From NCBI RefSeq assembly GCF_000412695.1, contig NC_021499.1, positions 310,001 to 374,000 on the forward strand: a DNA stretch of 64,000 nucleotides, in the 5' to 3' direction. Below the pieces are notes generated by a model. The model made no database searches. It was not told the origin of the DNA and worked only from the letters and a program-made list of their open reading frames with translations. Source of the DNA: Pseudomonas resinovorans NBRC 106553. Its GTDB lineage: Bacteria > Pseudomonadota > Gammaproteobacteria > Pseudomonadales > Pseudomonadaceae. A program made the position numbers and the translations under genes. Shown here piece by piece: positions 45,351 through 54,339 of this stretch; the first letter of the stretch is position 1; the number at the start of each line of letters is the position of its first letter.

Positions 45351-46379
45351 ATGGACAAGCTCGAGATGCAGGACTACGGCACCACACGCGAAGAAATCGA
45401 GCGCACGCTGCGCTACGCCCTGGATATCGTCAGCGACGGCATCTGGGATTGGAATATCCGTACCAACCACGTCAAACGCAGCCCCGGCTGGTACTCCATG
45501 CTCGGCTACCCGCCCGACAGCCTGCCGGAGGACGTGGATACCTGGAAATCGGTGATTCACCCTGGCGACTACGAGCGGGTGATGCGCAACTTCCAGGCCT
45601 ACCTGGACGGCGACAGCCTGATCTACGCCGAGGACTACCGCTGCCGCAGCCGTGACGGCAATTACCTGTGGGTCAGCGACCATGGCCGCTTCGTCGAATT
45701 CGACGAAACCGGCCAGCCGACCCGGATGATCGGTGCCCACCGCAATATCCACCAGCGCAAGATGGCCAGCCTGGAACTGCAGCGCAAGAACGAAGAGCTG
45801 CTGGCCCTCAACCGCACCCTGGAGGACCTGGTGGCGGCGCGTACCGAAGCCCTGCGCCAGGCCAACGAGGCCCTCGCCCAGCAGGTGGAGGCGGCCACCC
45901 GGCTGAGCGAGACCGATCCCCTGACCCAGCTGTCCAACCGCCGTCACTTCGAGCGCAACCTGCACGGCGAATGGCAGCGCTTCCAGCGCCACGGCCATGC
46001 CACCGCGCTGTTGATGTTCGACCTGGATCACTTCAAGCGGATCAACGACAACCACGGCCACCCAGTCGGCGATCGCGCCCTGGCAGCCGTGGCCCGCAGC
46101 CTGCGGGCGGCGTTGCGCGAGGAGGACTGCTTCGCTCGCTGGGGCGGCGAGGAGTTCATCGTGCTGCTGCCCGATACCGACCTGGCGGCGGCCGCTCACC
46201 TGGCGGAGCGGCTACGACTGTTGGTGGCGGGCGCCGATGCGGAACTGCCCGAGGCGCTCAGCGCGAGCTTCTCGGTGGCGGCGATGCGTGCCGGGGAAGA
46301 GATCGGGCCCCTGCTCAAGCGCCTGGACGACGGCCTGTACCGCGCCAAGCAGCGGCGCAATTGCGTAGAGTCCTGCTGA
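45351..46379 (+). CDS. PAS-GGDEF diguanylate cyclase
   Basis: 342 residues: PAS domain ~15-130 (DGIWDWNIRTNHVKRSPGWYSMLGY ... PAC RDGNYLWVSDHGRFV), a coiled coil ~135-180, and a GGDEF domain from ~185 with DPLTQLSNRRHFERN and the active loop RWGGEEFIVLLPD (GGEEF). No I-site RxxD five residues before the loop: LREED sits there instead. No membrane helix, so cytosolic. 62 bp after ptsP; likely PA0338-like. Confidence 0.9.
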   Translation: MDKLEMQDYGTTREEIERTLRYALDIVSDGIWDWNIRTNHVKRSPGWYSMLGYPPDSLPEDVDTWKSVIHPGDYERVMRNFQAYLDGDSLIYAEDYRCRSRDGNYLWVSDHGRFVEFDETGQPTRMIGAHRNIHQRKMASLELQRKNEELLALNRTLEDLVAARTEALRQANEALAQQVEAATRLSETDPLTQLSNRRHFERNLHGEWQRFQRHGHATALLMFDLDHFKRINDNHGHPVGDRALAAVARSLRAALREEDCFARWGGEEFIVLLPDTDLAAAAHLAERLRLLVAGADAELPEALSASFSVAAMRAGEEIGPLLKRLDDGLYRAKQRRNCVESC

Positions 46380-46431
46380 GTGGCGTGTCCGGGAATGGCG
46401 ATTTCCCCAAGGTCGGCTCCTGGCCACCAAC

Positions 46432-46460
46432 AAAAAAGCCCGCCAAATGGCGGGCTTTTT
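46432..46460. terminator. Bidirectional terminator between the GGDEF gene and pyrC'
   Basis: AAAAAA-GCCCGCCA-AA-TGGCGGGC-TTTTT: strong stem with A and T tracts on both sides, for converging genes. Confidence 0.93.
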
Positions 46461-46472
46461 CGTGGGCGGGGG

Positions 46473-47744
46473 TCAGGCCTGGAAGATGGTCCGGCCGTCC
46501 ACCAGGGTATAGCGAACCCGGCCCGGCAGGCAGTGGCCAATGAAGGGGCAGTTGTCGCCCTTGGACTTCCAGGTCTCGCCGGCCAGGGTGGAGGCCTCGG
46601 GGTCGAACAGCACCAGGTCGGCCGGGGCGCCCACGGCCAGGCGTCCGGCGGGCAGGCGCAGGGCGCGGGCCGGGCCGGCGGTGAGGCGGGCGAGCAGGGT
46701 GGGCAGGTCGAGCAGGCCGTCCTGCATCAGGGTCATGGCCAGCGGCAGCAGCAGTTCCACGCTGCTGATGCCCGGCTCGGTGGCACCGAAGGGGGCGAGC
46801 TTGGCGTCCGGCTCATGGGGCTGGTGGTGGCTGGCGATGGCCGAGATTACGCCGCTCTTGACCGCTTCACGCAGGCCGTCGCGGTCGGCGCGGGTGCGCA
46901 GCGGCGGCTGCACGTGGTAGAGGCTGGAGAAGTCCATCAGGGCTTCGTCGGTGAGGATCAGCTGGTACATGGCCACGTCGGCGGTCACCGGCAGGCCGCG
47001 TGCCTGTGCTTGGGCGATCATCTCGGCGGCGCGGGCGCTGGTGATCTGGCTGAAGTGGGCGCGCACGCCGCTTTGCTCCACCAGCAGCAGGTCACGGGCG
47101 AGCGCGACGGTTTCGGCGCTCTCCGGGATGCCGGCCAGGCCGAGGAAGCTGGCGGTGGCGCCTTCGTGGGCGAGGCCGCCTTCGGCGAGCGAGGCGTCCA
47201 GGGAGTGGAATACCACGGTCAGGTCGAAGGTCGCCGCGTATTCCAGGGCGCGGCGCTGCACCCGGTTGCTGGCGAAGCTGGCGAGGCCGTTGCCGAAGGC
47301 CACGCAGCCCACGTCACGCAGGGCCACCAGCTCGGACAGCTGTTCGCCCGCCAGGCCCTTGGTCAGGGCGCCGATGGGGAAGACCTTGGCATGGCCGGCT
47401 TCCTGGGCGCGGTCGAGGATCAGCTCGGCCACGGCCGGGGTGTCCAGCGCCGGGCGGGTCAGGGGCGGGCAGCACAGGCTGGTGACGCCGCCGCTCACGG
47501 CCGCCAGGGTTTCGCTGGCGATAGTGCCCTTGCGGCTGTAGCCCGGCTCGCGCAGGGCGACGGACAGGTCCACCAGGCCTGGGGCGGCCACCAGGCCCTT
47601 GGCGTCGAGGGTCTTGTCCGCATGGAAGCCAGCCGGCGCCTGGCCGATGGCGCTGACCTTGCCGCCTTCGAGGAAGAGGTCGGTGACCTGGTCGTGGCCG
47701 CTGGCCGGATCGATCAGGCGGGCGCCGAGGATATGGGTACGCAT
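46473..47744 (-). CDS. Dihydroorotase-like subunit PyrC' (catalytically dead)
   Basis: 423 residues of the dihydroorotase family. The zinc-binding HxH of the usual D-x-H-x-H-x-R motif is replaced: VDLSVALREPGYS. TDHAPH is changed to ASHHQPHEP. It therefore should not be active; in Pseudomonas such a PyrC' is a structural partner required to assemble PyrB into its dodecamer. The start codon shares one base with the pyrB stop (TGATG). A true pyrC must lie elsewhere. Confidence 0.93.
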   Translation of the reverse strand: MRTHILGARLIDPASGHDQVTDLFLEGGKVSAIGQAPAGFHADKTLDAKGLVAAPGLVDLSVALREPGYSRKGTIASETLAAVSGGVTSLCCPPLTRPALDTPAVAELILDRAQEAGHAKVFPIGALTKGLAGEQLSELVALRDVGCVAFGNGLASFASNRVQRRALEYAATFDLTVVFHSLDASLAEGGLAHEGATASFLGLAGIPESAETVALARDLLLVEQSGVRAHFSQITSARAAEMIAQAQARGLPVTADVAMYQLILTDEALMDFSSLYHVQPPLRTRADRDGLREAVKSGVISAIASHHQPHEPDAKLAPFGATEPGISSVELLLPLAMTLMQDGLLDLPTLLARLTAGPARALRLPAGRLAVGAPADLVLFDPEASTLAGETWKSKGDNCPFIGHCLPGRVRYTLVDGRTIFQA

Positions 47745-48751
47745 CAGTTCAGCTCCTCGGCTTCCTGGTTCAGTTGGCGTTGCGCGGCCTGGCCGCTCAT
47801 GGCCATGGAAAGCACGGCCATGCGCACGGCGATGCCATAGGTGACCTGGTTGAGGATCACCGACTGGGCGCCGTCGGCCACCGCGGATTCGATTTCCACA
47901 CCGCGGTTGATCGGGCCCGGGTGCATGACGATGGCGTCCGGCTTGGCCAGCGCCATGCGCTGGGTGCTGAGGCCGTAGAGCTTGTAGAACTCGCCCTCGC
48001 TGGGCAGCAGCCCGCCCTGCATGCGCTCGCGCTGCAGGCGCAGCATGATGATCACGTCGACGCCCTTCAGGCCTTCGGCGAGGTCGGTGTAGACCTTCAC
48101 GCCATACTGCTCGACGCCCACCGGGATCAGGGTCTTGGGCCCGATCACGCGGATGTCCGGGCAGCCGAGGGTGCGCAGGGCGAGCATGTTCGAGCGTGCC
48201 ACCCGCGAATGCAGGATGTCGCCGACGATGGCCACCGAGAGGTTCTCGAAGCTGCCCTTGTGGCGGCGGATGGTGAGCATGTCGAGCATGCCCTGGGTCG
48301 GGTGCGCGTGGCGGCCGTCGCCGCCGTTGATGATGGCCACGTCCGGGCACACGTGCTCGGCGATGAAGTGGGCGGCGCCGGAGTCGGCGTGGCGCACCAC
48401 GAACATGTCGGCGGCCATCGCCTCCAGGTTGCGCAGGGTATCGAACAGCGTCTCGCCCTTGCTGGTGGAGGAGGTGGAGACGTTGAGGGTGATGACGTCG
48501 GCGGACAGCCGCTGGGCCGCCAGCTCGAAGGTGGTGCGGGTGCGGGTGGAGTTCTCGAAGAACACGTTGCACACCGTCTTGCCGCGCAGCAGCGGGACTT
48601 TCTTCACCGCACGGGCGCCGACTTCGAGGAAGGAATCGGCGGTGTCGAGGATTTCCGTCAGCAGCTCGCGGGGCAGACCGTCGAGCGAGAGGAAGTGGCG
48701 CAGCTGGCCCTGGTCGTTGAGCTGCAGCGGGCGCTTGGCGTCTGTCGGCAT
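47744..48751 (-). CDS. pyrB: Aspartate carbamoyltransferase catalytic subunit
   Basis: 335 residues. Carbamoyl-phosphate loop [43 protein letters not shown] and [10 protein letters not shown]. It carries the longer N-terminus of the Pseudomonas class A enzyme ([23 protein letters not shown]), which is involved in nucleotide inhibition and PyrC' binding. 38 bp after pyrR. Confidence 0.97.
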   Translation of the reverse strand: MPTDAKRPLQLNDQGQLRHFLSLDGLPRELLTEILDTADSFLEVGARAVKKVPLLRGKTVCNVFFENSTRTRTTFELAAQRLSADVITLNVSTSSTSKGETLFDTLRNLEAMAADMFVVRHADSGAAHFIAEHVCPDVAIINGGDGRHAHPTQGMLDMLTIRRHKGSFENLSVAIVGDILHSRVARSNMLALRTLGCPDIRVIGPKTLIPVGVEQYGVKVYTDLAEGLKGVDVIIMLRLQRERMQGGLLPSEGEFYKLYGLSTQRMALAKPDAIVMHPGPINRGVEIESAVADGAQSVILNQVTYGIAVRMAVLSMAMSGQAAQRQLNQEAEELN

Positions 48752-48789
48752 GGGGGCAGGCCCTGAAAGGTTGCGGGAATTCGGAAGGA

Positions 48790-49302
48790 TCAGGCGGGTG
48801 ACGCGAGGTCCTGGCGCTCAAGGGTGAGCGGCGCGGGGCCGAGCAATTTTACCCGTTCCCTGGCCTCCAGGGACAGGGTTGCGCCAACCACGTCGGGGCG
48901 CACCGGCAGCTCGCGGGCGTTGAGGTCGAGCAGGCACACCAGGGTCACGCTGGCCGGGCGGCCATAGTCGAAGAGTTCGTTGAGGGCGGCGCGCACGGTG
49001 CGTCCGCTCATCAGCACGTCGTCGATCAGCACCAGATGCTGGCCTTCGATCTCGAAGGGCAGCTCGGAGGGGCGCACCTGCGGGTGCAGGCCGTTCTGGG
49101 TGAAGTCGTCGCGGTAGAAGGAGACGTCGAGTATGCCCAGGGGTGCCGACTCGCCCAGCTGCTCCAGCAGGGCCTGGGCGACCCAGACGCCGCCGGTACG
49201 GATGCCGACGAAGCGTGGCTCGGTGATGGCGCGGGCCTTGAGGTGGGCTTGCAGGTCGCTGGCCATCCTCGGCAGCAGCTCGGCGGGATTGGGCAGGTTC
49301 AT
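48790..49302 (-). CDS. pyrR: PyrR regulatory protein / uracil phosphoribosyltransferase
   Basis: 170 residues. PRPP loop [20 protein letters not shown] and [12 protein letters not shown]. In Gram-positives PyrR binds pyr mRNA; in Pseudomonas PyrR has been linked to pyrimidine control. Start [13 protein letters not shown] at 49302. Upstream of pyrB in a pyrR-pyrB-pyrC' operon; I see no attenuator hairpin in the 38 bp between pyrR and pyrB. Confidence 0.93.
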   Translation of the reverse strand: MNLPNPAELLPRMASDLQAHLKARAITEPRFVGIRTGGVWVAQALLEQLGESAPLGILDVSFYRDDFTQNGLHPQVRPSELPFEIEGQHLVLIDDVLMSGRTVRAALNELFDYGRPASVTLVCLLDLNARELPVRPDVVGATLSLEARERVKLLGPAPLTLERQDLASPA

Positions 49303-49324
49303 CGGCGGTCCTCGCTTTCTGGAA

Positions 49325-49756
49325 TCAGGGGTTCTCGGCCAGCCAGCCCTCAAGGAGCAGGGCGGCGGCCAGGGCGTCCACCGGGCGCTCGCGGTAACCG
49401 TCGCGCTGGCCCTGGGCCAGGCGTTGGCCCTTGGCCTCGAAGGTGGTCAGGCGTTCGTCGTGGGTGAACACCTGGATATTGAAGCGGCCGTTCAGGCGGC
49501 GGGCGAATTTCTCCGCGCGGGCGCTCATGTCGCTGGGCGTGCCATCCATGTTCAGCGGCAGGCCGACCACGATGGCGTCGGGCTGCCATTCGCGGATCAG
49601 GGCTTCCACCTGCTGCCAGTCCGGTACGCCGTTCTGGGCCTTGAGCACCTTGAGTTCGCGGGCCTGGCCGGTGATCGCCTGGCCGACGGCGACGCCGATC
49701 TGTTTGGTGCCGTAGTCGAAGCCGAGCAGCAGGCGCAGCGGTTTGGGCTCGGCCAT
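49325..49756 (-). CDS. ruvX: Holliday junction resolvase-like protein RuvX (YqgF)
   Basis: 143 residues of the RNase H-fold YqgF family: [48 protein letters not shown] and [14 protein letters not shown], with the acidic residues D, E and D in the expected places. Required in E. coli for 16S rRNA 5' processing. Its start overlaps the algH stop by one base. Confidence 0.95.
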   Translation of the reverse strand: MAEPKPLRLLLGFDYGTKQIGVAVGQAITGQARELKVLKAQNGVPDWQQVEALIREWQPDAIVVGLPLNMDGTPSDMSARAEKFARRLNGRFNIQVFTHDERLTTFEAKGQRLAQGQRDGYRERPVDALAAALLLEGWLAENP

Positions 49757-50322
49757 CAGGCGTGCCCGGCCTGGGCGGTGAGCAGGCTGAGGTTGACCCC
49801 CAGGCGTGCGGCCGCAGCCGAGAGGCGTTGCTCGGTCGGGGTATCGAAGAGGATCGACAGGTCGGCCGGGCAGGTCAGCCAGGCGTTGTCGCTCAACTCG
49901 GTTTCCAGCTGGCCCGCATCCCAGCCGGCATAGCCCAGGGCAACCAGGCTTTGCTGCGGGCCGCTGCCATCGGCAATGGCGAAGAGCACGTCCTGGGAAG
50001 TGGAGAGCGCCAGATCGCCCAGTTCCAGGGTGGCCTGGAAGCTGTGGCCGGCCGGGTGCAGGACGAAGCCGCGGTCGGTCTGTACCGGGCCGCCGGCGTA
50101 GATCGGCAGGCCCTGGCAGCGCGCCGGGGGCATGTAGTCCGGGCGCAGCTGTTCGAGTACGTCGCTCAGGGAGAGGCCATTGGGGCGGTTGATCACCAGG
50201 CCCATCGCGCCCTGCTCGTTGTGCTCCACCAGGTAGGTGACGGTCTGGGCGAAATTGGGATCGGCCATGTGCGGCATGGCGATCAGGAAGTGGTGCTTGA
50301 GGTAGCTCGGTGCGCTTTTCAT
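49756..50322 (-). CDS. algH: YqgE/AlgH family protein
   Basis: 188 residues from the ATG at 50322 (MKSAPSYLKHHFLIAMPHMADPNF); an ATG twelve codons upstream is inside repeat sequence. Family marks: TVTYLVEHNEQGAMGLVINRP, IYAGGPVQTDRGFVLHP, ALGYAGWDAGQLETELSDNAWL. AlgH was named for alginate regulation in P. aeruginosa, but its biochemical role is unclear. First gene of the algH-ruvX-pyrRBC' run. Confidence 0.94.
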   Translation of the reverse strand: MKSAPSYLKHHFLIAMPHMADPNFAQTVTYLVEHNEQGAMGLVINRPNGLSLSDVLEQLRPDYMPPARCQGLPIYAGGPVQTDRGFVLHPAGHSFQATLELGDLALSTSQDVLFAIADGSGPQQSLVALGYAGWDAGQLETELSDNAWLTCPADLSILFDTPTEQRLSAAAARLGVNLSLLTAQAGHA

Positions 50323-50350
50323 GTCGGCTAGTTTCAGGCTTAAGACGGCA

Positions 50351-50433
50351 GGCTTCAAGCGGCAAGGCTGACCCGTGGCTGAACAGCTCGCCGGCCCACG
50401 CTTGAAGCCTAGAGCCTATCCCCGCTTGCCGCT
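50351..50433. repeat. Nested inverted repeats between algH and tonB3
   Basis: GGCTTCAAGCG (50351-50361) pairs with CGCTTGAAGCC (50399-50409); AGCGGCAAG (50358-50366) pairs with CTTGCCGCT (50425-50433). The alternative pairings exclude one another. It occupies most of the algH upstream region. Confidence 0.65.
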
Positions 50434-50566
50434 CCCGGAACCGGCAGGCGATCTGCGGCGGGTCGGAAAAACGGCAATGAAAATGACCGTGGACGGCAGG
50501 CTGGCAGCGTGTGCATCCCGCGCCCCCAGCCATCTCGGCCAGGTTCACGGGGCCGCGAGCGGGATT

Positions 50567-51460
50567 TCAATTGCTCGACAGACGGTCGCCGCGTTCGAAG
50601 CGCCAGGTGCGGATGATTTCCAGGCGATCGATGTCCGCCAGGTCGCCGGTGAAGGGGGCGAAGGGCGCGGCGAGGCGGACGATGCGCATGGCGCCCTGGT
50701 CCAGGACCTGCTGGCCGGAGGATTCCAGGACCTGCACTTCGTACAGGGTGCCGTCGCGGTTGATCGACACCAGCAGTCGCAGGTTGCCGTAGATGCGCTG
50801 GCGGCGGGCCTCGTCGGGGTAGTTGAGGTTGCCGACGCGCTCGATCTTCTTGCGCCACTCTTCCTTGTACCAGGCGCCTTTGTCGCGCATGGTCGAGGCC
50901 GCGTTGAGGCGGTGGATGCGCGGGCGCTTGGCGTAGAGCTGGCGCTCCTTGTCGAGTTCAGCCTCGAGGCTGGCGATTTCGGCGGAGAGCTGCGAGCTGT
51001 CGAATGTGGTGGATGGCGTGGCGTCGGGCTGCGGCCGGGTCTGCTCACGCTTGACGGTGGTTTTCTGCGGTTGCGGGCTCTTGGTCGCCACGGCGGCCTT
51101 GGGCGCTTCCTTCCTGGGGGCTTGGGGCGGTGTGGCGGGCGGCGTGGCCTTGCGGATTTCCTTGTCCTGGAAGGGGGGCTGCTCGGTGGTCTTGGGCTTG
51201 GCCTTGTGTTCCAGGGTGCCGCTGCCCTGCTGGTTGGCCTGGGCGAGGAAGTCGGCCTTCTTGGGCGGCTCCTCGCTCTTGAAGGTGGCCAGGGTGATTT
51301 CCAGGGTCTTGCTGATCTGCTGCGGGTCGGCAACGGTGAAGCCGACCCCGAGGATCAGCGCCACGTGCAGCACGGCGGCGAGAAACAGGGTAAAGCCCAG
51401 CCGGTCCGCCGGGCGGACGCCGGCGGACGGTAGGGTAGTGGAGTTCACGGCTGCGTTCAT
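50567..51460 (-). CDS. tonB3: Energy transducer TonB3
   Basis: 297 residues. One N-terminal helix (RLGFTLFLAAVLHVALILGVGF) with the TonB-type His, a Lys/Pro-rich linker (~70-150), a short coiled coil (SSQLSAEIASLEAELDKERQ) and a C-terminal TonB domain (YPDEARRQRIYGNLRLLVSINRDGTLYEVQVLESSGQ). The PAO1 homogue at this place, PA0406, was reported to be needed for twitching motility, which fits its position near pilGHIJK. Confidence 0.92.
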   Translation of the reverse strand: MNAAVNSTTLPSAGVRPADRLGFTLFLAAVLHVALILGVGFTVADPQQISKTLEITLATFKSEEPPKKADFLAQANQQGSGTLEHKAKPKTTEQPPFQDKEIRKATPPATPPQAPRKEAPKAAVATKSPQPQKTTVKREQTRPQPDATPSTTFDSSQLSAEIASLEAELDKERQLYAKRPRIHRLNAASTMRDKGAWYKEEWRKKIERVGNLNYPDEARRQRIYGNLRLLVSINRDGTLYEVQVLESSGQQVLDQGAMRIVRLAAPFAPFTGDLADIDRLEIIRTWRFERGDRLSSN

Positions 51461-51523
51461 CGCCAGTCAGCTTGCCTCAGATAGCCGCGCAGTCTGCCGA
51501 ACTGGGACGGCAGCCTGCAAGCT

Positions 51524-51564
51524 GCAAGCGCCAAGCTGTTAGCTGCGTCAAGCTTGGCGCTTGC
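51524..51564. repeat. Perfect 14-bp inverted repeat at the gshB 3' end
   Basis: GCAAGCGCCAAGCT (51524-51537) and AGCTTGGCGCTTGC (51551-51564). The second arm is inside the last gshB codons. No T run; possible factor-independent stop or mRNA-protecting stem. Confidence 0.7.
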
Positions 51565-52519
51565 GACCTGCCGCTTTCAGCTTGCCGTCGATGGCCTCCA
51601 TCAGGCGAGCGCCGATGCGGGTGTCATAGGCGTTGTCGATCTCGCGGATGCAGGTGGGGCTGGTGACGTTGATCTCGGTGAGGTGCTCGCCGATCACATC
51701 CAGGCCGACGAACAGCAGGCCCTTCTCCCGCAGGGTCGGGCCGACGATGGCGGCGATCTCGCGGTCGCGCTCGGACAGCGGGCGGGCCTCGCCCCGGCCG
51801 CCGGCGGCCAGGTTGCCACGGGTCTCGCCCTGGGCCGGAATGCGCGCCAGGCAATAGGGCACCGGCTCGCCGTCGATCATCAGGATGCGCTTGTCGCCGT
51901 CCTTGATCGCGGGCAGGTAGCGCTGCGCCATGATCTGCTGGCGACCGTGCAGGGTCAGGGTCTCGAGGATCACCGAAAGGTTCGGGTCGCCGGCGCGATG
52001 GCGGAAAATCGAGGAACCACCCATGCCATCAAGGGGTTTGAGAATGATGTCACGCTGTTCTTCGGCAAACTCGCGCAGAATGTCCGCTCGTCGAGTGACC
52101 ACGGTGGGTGGTGTGCACTGGGGGAACAGGGTGGCGAAGAATTTCTCGTTGCAGTCGCGAAGGCTCTGCGGGCGATTGACCACCAGCACACCGGCCCGCT
52201 CGGCCTGCTCCAGCAGATAGGTGGAGTAGACGAACTCGTTGTCGAACGGCGGATCCTTGCGCATGAGGATCACGTCCAGCTCGGCCAGCGGGGCGTCGGT
52301 TTCGTCTTCCAGCTCGAACCAGTGTTCGGGGTCGAGGAAAACCTTCAGGGGACGCATGCGAGCGCGAGCGTCACCGTTTTTCTGGTAGAGGTCCTGCTGC
52401 TCCATGTAGAACAGCGACCAGCCGCGTTCCTGGGCAGCCAGCAGCATGGCCAGGGAGCTGTCCTTCTTGAAGGAGATTTGCTCGATGGGGTCCATGACGA
52501 TCCCGAGGCGAACGCTCAT
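51548..52519 (-). CDS. gshB: Glutathione synthetase
   Basis: 323 residues, ATP-grasp enzyme joining gamma-glutamylcysteine and glycine. MSVRLGIVMDPIEQISFKKDSS start at 52519, RKDPPFDNEFVYSTYLLE, LKPLDGMGGSSIFRH (ATP loop) and INVTSPTCIREID. Slightly longer at the C-terminus (KLKAAGRKRQA) than E. coli GshB. Divergent from pilG. Confidence 0.97.
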   Translation of the reverse strand: MSVRLGIVMDPIEQISFKKDSSLAMLLAAQERGWSLFYMEQQDLYQKNGDARARMRPLKVFLDPEHWFELEDETDAPLAELDVILMRKDPPFDNEFVYSTYLLEQAERAGVLVVNRPQSLRDCNEKFFATLFPQCTPPTVVTRRADILREFAEEQRDIILKPLDGMGGSSIFRHRAGDPNLSVILETLTLHGRQQIMAQRYLPAIKDGDKRILMIDGEPVPYCLARIPAQGETRGNLAAGGRGEARPLSERDREIAAIVGPTLREKGLLFVGLDVIGEHLTEINVTSPTCIREIDNAYDTRIGARLMEAIDGKLKAAGRKRQA

Positions 52520-52787
52520 GGGGGGTCTCCGCAACAGGTTTCAAAGAGGCGCGCCAGCAGTGGCGCGCCGGTTGGATAAGGCGCTCAGGGTGGCGCCGGC
52601 ATTGATCGCGGTCAAGGAAAAAACCTTCCCGAGAATGGGAAGAATCGCAGATGCAGGGGCCGTGTAGCTTGCGTCTGGAGACTGTGCTAAAAAGGCCCGA
52701 CGATTGGGTCGCAGCCCGTCGATTACAGGGCCTCAGGCACATATATAAAGCAGAATAACGACTCACCGAGGCGATGGTAGGGCGAAC

Positions 52788-53195
52788 ATGGAACAGCATT
52801 CCGAGGGTTTGAAGGTCATGGTGATCGACGATTCGAAAACGATTCGTCGTACCGCCGAGACACTGCTCAAGAAAGTAGGGTGCGAGGTCATCACTGCCGT
52901 CGATGGTTTCGATGCCCTGGCCAAGATCGCCGATTCCCACCCGAACATCATCTTCGTCGACATCATGATGCCGCGCCTGGACGGTTATCAGACCTGCGCC
53001 CTGATCAAGAACAACAGTGCTTTCAAGTCCACCCCGGTGATCATGCTGTCCTCCAAGGACGGCCTGTTCGACAAGGCCAAGGGTCGCATCGTCGGTTCCG
53101 ATCAGTACCTCACCAAGCCCTTCAGCAAGGAAGAGCTGCTCGGCGCGATCAAGACTCACGTCCCCGATTTCACCCCGGTGGAGCAAGCCTCCTGA
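52788..53195 (+). CDS. pilG: Twitching response regulator PilG
   Basis: 135 residues, single CheY-like receiver: VIDDSKTIRRTAETLL, phospho-Asp in IIFVDIMMPRLDGYQ, Thr/Ser in VIMLSSKDG and Lys in YLTKPFSKEEL. Promotes pilus extension and cAMP production under ChpA. The 268 bp upstream to gshB hold its promoter; an AT-rich stretch (ATATATAAAG, 52741-52750) may be part of it. A CCGGCC-TGAA-GGCCGG hairpin (53199-53214) follows the stop. Confidence 0.97.
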   Translation: MEQHSEGLKVMVIDDSKTIRRTAETLLKKVGCEVITAVDGFDALAKIADSHPNIIFVDIMMPRLDGYQTCALIKNNSAFKSTPVIMLSSKDGLFDKAKGRIVGSDQYLTKPFSKEELLGAIKTHVPDFTPVEQAS

Positions 53196-53240
53196 AGTCC
53201 GGCCTGAAGGCCGGTGAAGCCTTTCCGTATGGGGAACACA

Positions 53241-53606
53241 ATGGCTCGTATTCTGATTGTTGATGACTCGCCGACCGAGATGTACAAGCTGACCGCCATG
53301 CTCGAGAAGCACGGCCACCAGGTACTCAAGGCCGAGAATGGCGCCGATGGCGTGGCCCTGGCCCGCCAGGAGAAGCCGGACGCCGTCCTCATGGACATCG
53401 TCATGCCCGGCCTCAATGGCTTCCAGGCGACCCGTCAACTGACCAAGGACGCCGAAACCAGCCACATTCCGGTGATCATCGTCACCACCAAGGATCAGGA
53501 AACCGACAAGGTCTGGGGCAAGCGCCAGGGCGCCAAGGACTACCTGACCAAACCGATCGAAGAAGACACGCTGCTCAAGACGCTGAACTCGGTTCTGGCC
53601 GGCTGA
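53241..53606 (+). CDS. pilH: Twitching response regulator PilH
   Basis: 121 residues, the family length, from the ATG at 53241 (GGGAACACA upstream). Receiver: ILIVDDSPTEMYKL, phospho-Asp in AVLMDIVMPGLNGFQ, and YLTKPIEEDTLL. Opposes PilG and helps retraction. 45 bp after pilG. Confidence 0.97.
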   Translation: MARILIVDDSPTEMYKLTAMLEKHGHQVLKAENGADGVALARQEKPDAVLMDIVMPGLNGFQATRQLTKDAETSHIPVIIVTTKDQETDKVWGKRQGAKDYLTKPIEEDTLLKTLNSVLAG

Positions 53607-53661
53607 ATGCCGCGCCGGACCCCCGATGCATAACTATTAGAAAAGGCCAAGGCCGGTCGCC

Positions 53662-54198
53662 ATGTCGGATTCGCAGACTCCCTTCCAGCTTCTCTTCGAG
53701 ATCGACCAGCGCTGTCGTGCGCTGGCGGCGGGCCTGCCTGCGCAGCAAGAGGTGGTGCAGAGCTGGAGCGGTATCGGCTTCCGCATGGGCGAGCGCTTGT
53801 TCGTGGCGCCCATGGGCGAGGTCAGCGAAGTGCTCCACGAGCCGCGCCAAACCTCCTTGCCCGGCGTGAAAGGGTGGGTCAAGGGCGTGTCCAACGTCCG
53901 TGGCCGCCTGCTGCCGATCATGGACCTGTGCGGTTTCTTCGGCGGCGAACTGTCGCCCTTGCGCAAGCAGCGCCGGGTACTGGTGGTGGACCACCAGGAG
54001 ATCTTCGCCGGTCTGATCGTCGACGAAGTGTTCGGCATGCAGCATTTCCTGGTGGATGCCTTCAGCGAGGAGCTGCCTCCGCTGGAGGCCAGCATCCAGC
54101 CGTTCATCCATGGTGTTTTCCACCGCGAGCAGCCCTGGCTGGTGTTCAGCCCCCATGCGCTGGCCCAGCACCAGGCGTTCCTCGAGGTGGCGGTCTAG
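53662..54198 (+). CDS. pilI: CheW-like adaptor PilI
   Basis: 178 residues, CheW domain from ~40 to the end: GERLFVAPMGEVSEVLHEP, LPGVKGWVKGVSNVRGRLLPIMDL, VFGMQHFL. Couples the transducer PilJ to the kinase ChpA. Confidence 0.96.
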   Translation: MSDSQTPFQLLFEIDQRCRALAAGLPAQQEVVQSWSGIGFRMGERLFVAPMGEVSEVLHEPRQTSLPGVKGWVKGVSNVRGRLLPIMDLCGFFGGELSPLRKQRRVLVVDHQEIFAGLIVDEVFGMQHFLVDAFSEELPPLEASIQPFIHGVFHREQPWLVFSPHALAQHQAFLEVAV

Positions 54199-54270
54199 GT
54201 TCTACGCGGGACGCGAGGCGTTCCGTGGCGGTCACCGGGGCGGAAATCCCCGGGCCCGGGCTTCAAGGTT

Positions 54271-54294
54271 GGGCCGGCTTCTTGCCGGCCCTTT
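54271..54294 (+). terminator. Terminator-like hairpin between pilI and pilJ
   Basis: GGGCCGGC-TTCTT-GCCGGCCC then TTT, in the 141-bp gap inside the pil cluster. It may reduce read-through into pilJ. Confidence 0.6.
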
Positions 54295-54339
54295 GGCGTT
54301 ACATGGGAATAAGTGGTTGGTCCAGGCGGGGGCCCGATA

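Noticed and set aside
49300..50548. A single 407-codon minus-strand frame spanning ruvX and algH
   Set aside because: It joins the true ruvX frame to an out-of-frame reading of algH; the two real genes overlap by one base with proper starts.
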